Shown here one piece after another: positions 5,541 through 6,110 of a stretch of DNA of 6,110 bases. The stretch's first letter is position 1. Each line of letters opens with the position of its first letter. The stretch spans positions 1 through 6,110 of the forward strand of contig JAQBYL010000266.1 in the NCBI GenBank assembly GCA_027622495.1, written 5' to 3'. The stretch is from Pseudomonadota bacterium (GTDB taxonomy: Bacteria > Pseudomonadota > Gammaproteobacteria > Pseudomonadales > Azotimanducaceae). Made by a program: the position numbers and the translations under genes. Below the pieces are notes generated by a model. It was not told the origin of the DNA and searched no databases. It was given only the letters and a program-made list of their open reading frames with translations.

Positions 5541-6110
5541 TTAACCAACGAATCGATTAAACAATCCGCCCCACAGTTTTGAAGGTCGCCCGGTCTGCAG
5601 TTCGATCCGGTCGGCACGATCACCAAACCAGTGAATTGCACTGGCCCCTAACCAGCGCAGTGGCTCGGGTTCCCAGCGTCTGGGCACATCGTTCACCCAG
5701 GCCAGGCGGGTAATATCAGTTTGTGCGCCTGCGACCAGATCGGCGAGGATTCTGCCGGCGAGATTAGAGGCACCGACACCTTCTCCGGTGTACCCACCGG
5801 CGGTGCCGATGCCGGTTTCTGCATCGAATGTCACCGATGGCCGCCAGTGTCTTGGCACCCCCATCAGACCACCCCACCTGTGGGTGATGGCGTAGTCTGC
5901 GATCATGGGAAACAGTTCTTTGAGAGTCTTCTCAACATTATCCAGATGCGGGTTGTCTGCCGGTATAACCGGTAGCCTCTTCGAGCCGAAGTAATAGCCA
6001 GCTCGACCACCAAACGCAAACCGATTGTCCAGGGTGCGCTGGCCGTAGATAGTGACCCGTCGGGTGTCACCGAAGGTTTCCCGGTTCGACAGACCGATTT
6101 CATCCCAGAC
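5541..6110 (-). CDS. FAD-dependent oxidoreductase of the DAO family, C-terminal part (N-terminus beyond window)
   Basis: 189 C-terminal residues are visible; the frame is open to the right edge, so the gene is cut at its 5' end and the FAD-binding Rossmann motif (GxGxxG) is not seen. Counting from the edge, RFAFGGRAGYYFGSKR (30-45) is the conserved GGR region of glycine/D-amino-acid oxidase-like flavoproteins. GGYTGEGVGASNLAGRILADL (105-125) is the C-terminal FAD-contacting GY-G-G block. After these comes a tail, RRWEPEPLRWLGASA (144-158) ... ADRIELQTGRPS (166-177), of a type I associate with a subgroup annotated only as FAD-dependent oxidoreductase, near PuuB-like amine oxidases. The substrate is probably an amine or amino acid, but this is inference. 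It ends 102 bp before the CoA-transferase on the same strand. Confidence 0.87.
   Translation of the reverse strand, partial: VWDEIGLSNRETFGDTRRVTIYGQRTLDNRFAFGGRAGYYFGSKRLPVIPADNPHLDNVEKTLKELFPMIADYAITHRWGGLMGVPRHWRPSVTFDAETGIGTAGGYTGEGVGASNLAGRILADLVAGAQTDITRLAWVNDVPRRWEPEPLRWLGASAIHWFGDRADRIELQTGRPSKLWGGLFNRFVG

Overview
The window is about 6.1 kb of dense, fairly GC-rich bacterial chromosome. It carries six protein genes and no RNA genes, mobile elements or CRISPR. The gene mix suggests a Gram-negative proteobacterium, probably an aerobic gammaproteobacterium: two predicted lipoproteins, a membrane-anchored cytochrome c/PQQ dehydrogenase, a lipoprotein ApbE, a BacA-type UppP, a class III CoA-transferase and a DAO-family flavoenzyme. 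This placement comes from protein character only and is not a firm taxonomic call.

Left part: a calcineurin-like metallophosphoesterase lipoprotein reads leftward off the window edge (1-506, minus; its C-terminus lies outside). It diverges from a two-gene plus-strand operon across about 220 bp of control region (507-726). That region holds a good sigma70-like promoter (570-598) with two short inverted repeats laid over it, which looks like an operator. The operon encodes a membrane-anchored cytochrome c fused to a PQQ-dependent sugar dehydrogenase-type beta-propeller (727-2277). It is followed with a 4-nt stop/start overlap by a lipoprotein FAD:protein FMN transferase, ApbE (2274-3317). Together they look like a cell-envelope redox module: a dehydrogenase that can pass electrons to its own heme, and an enzyme that covalently flavinylates extracytoplasmic redox proteins.

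Right part: three minus-strand genes, read from the right edge leftward. They are the C-terminal part of an FAD-dependent DAO-family oxidoreductase (5541-6110, N-terminus outside), a class III (CaiB/Frc-type) CoA-transferase (4221-5438), and undecaprenyl-diphosphate phosphatase UppP (3330-4172 or 4181). The first two could act in one catabolic pathway. UppP is a cell-wall lipid carrier recycling enzyme with no obvious link to them. UppP converges on ApbE with only 12 bp between stop codons.

Most unusual points: the sugar dehydrogenase keeps its PQQ- and Ca-binding signatures but has Gly where the family's catalytic His is expected, and it carries an extra His/Cys cluster. The ApbE is coupled to it although no flavinylation target is encoded in the window. 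I did not find a clear new multi-gene system; the cytochrome-PQQ enzyme/ApbE pair is the best candidate for follow-up.
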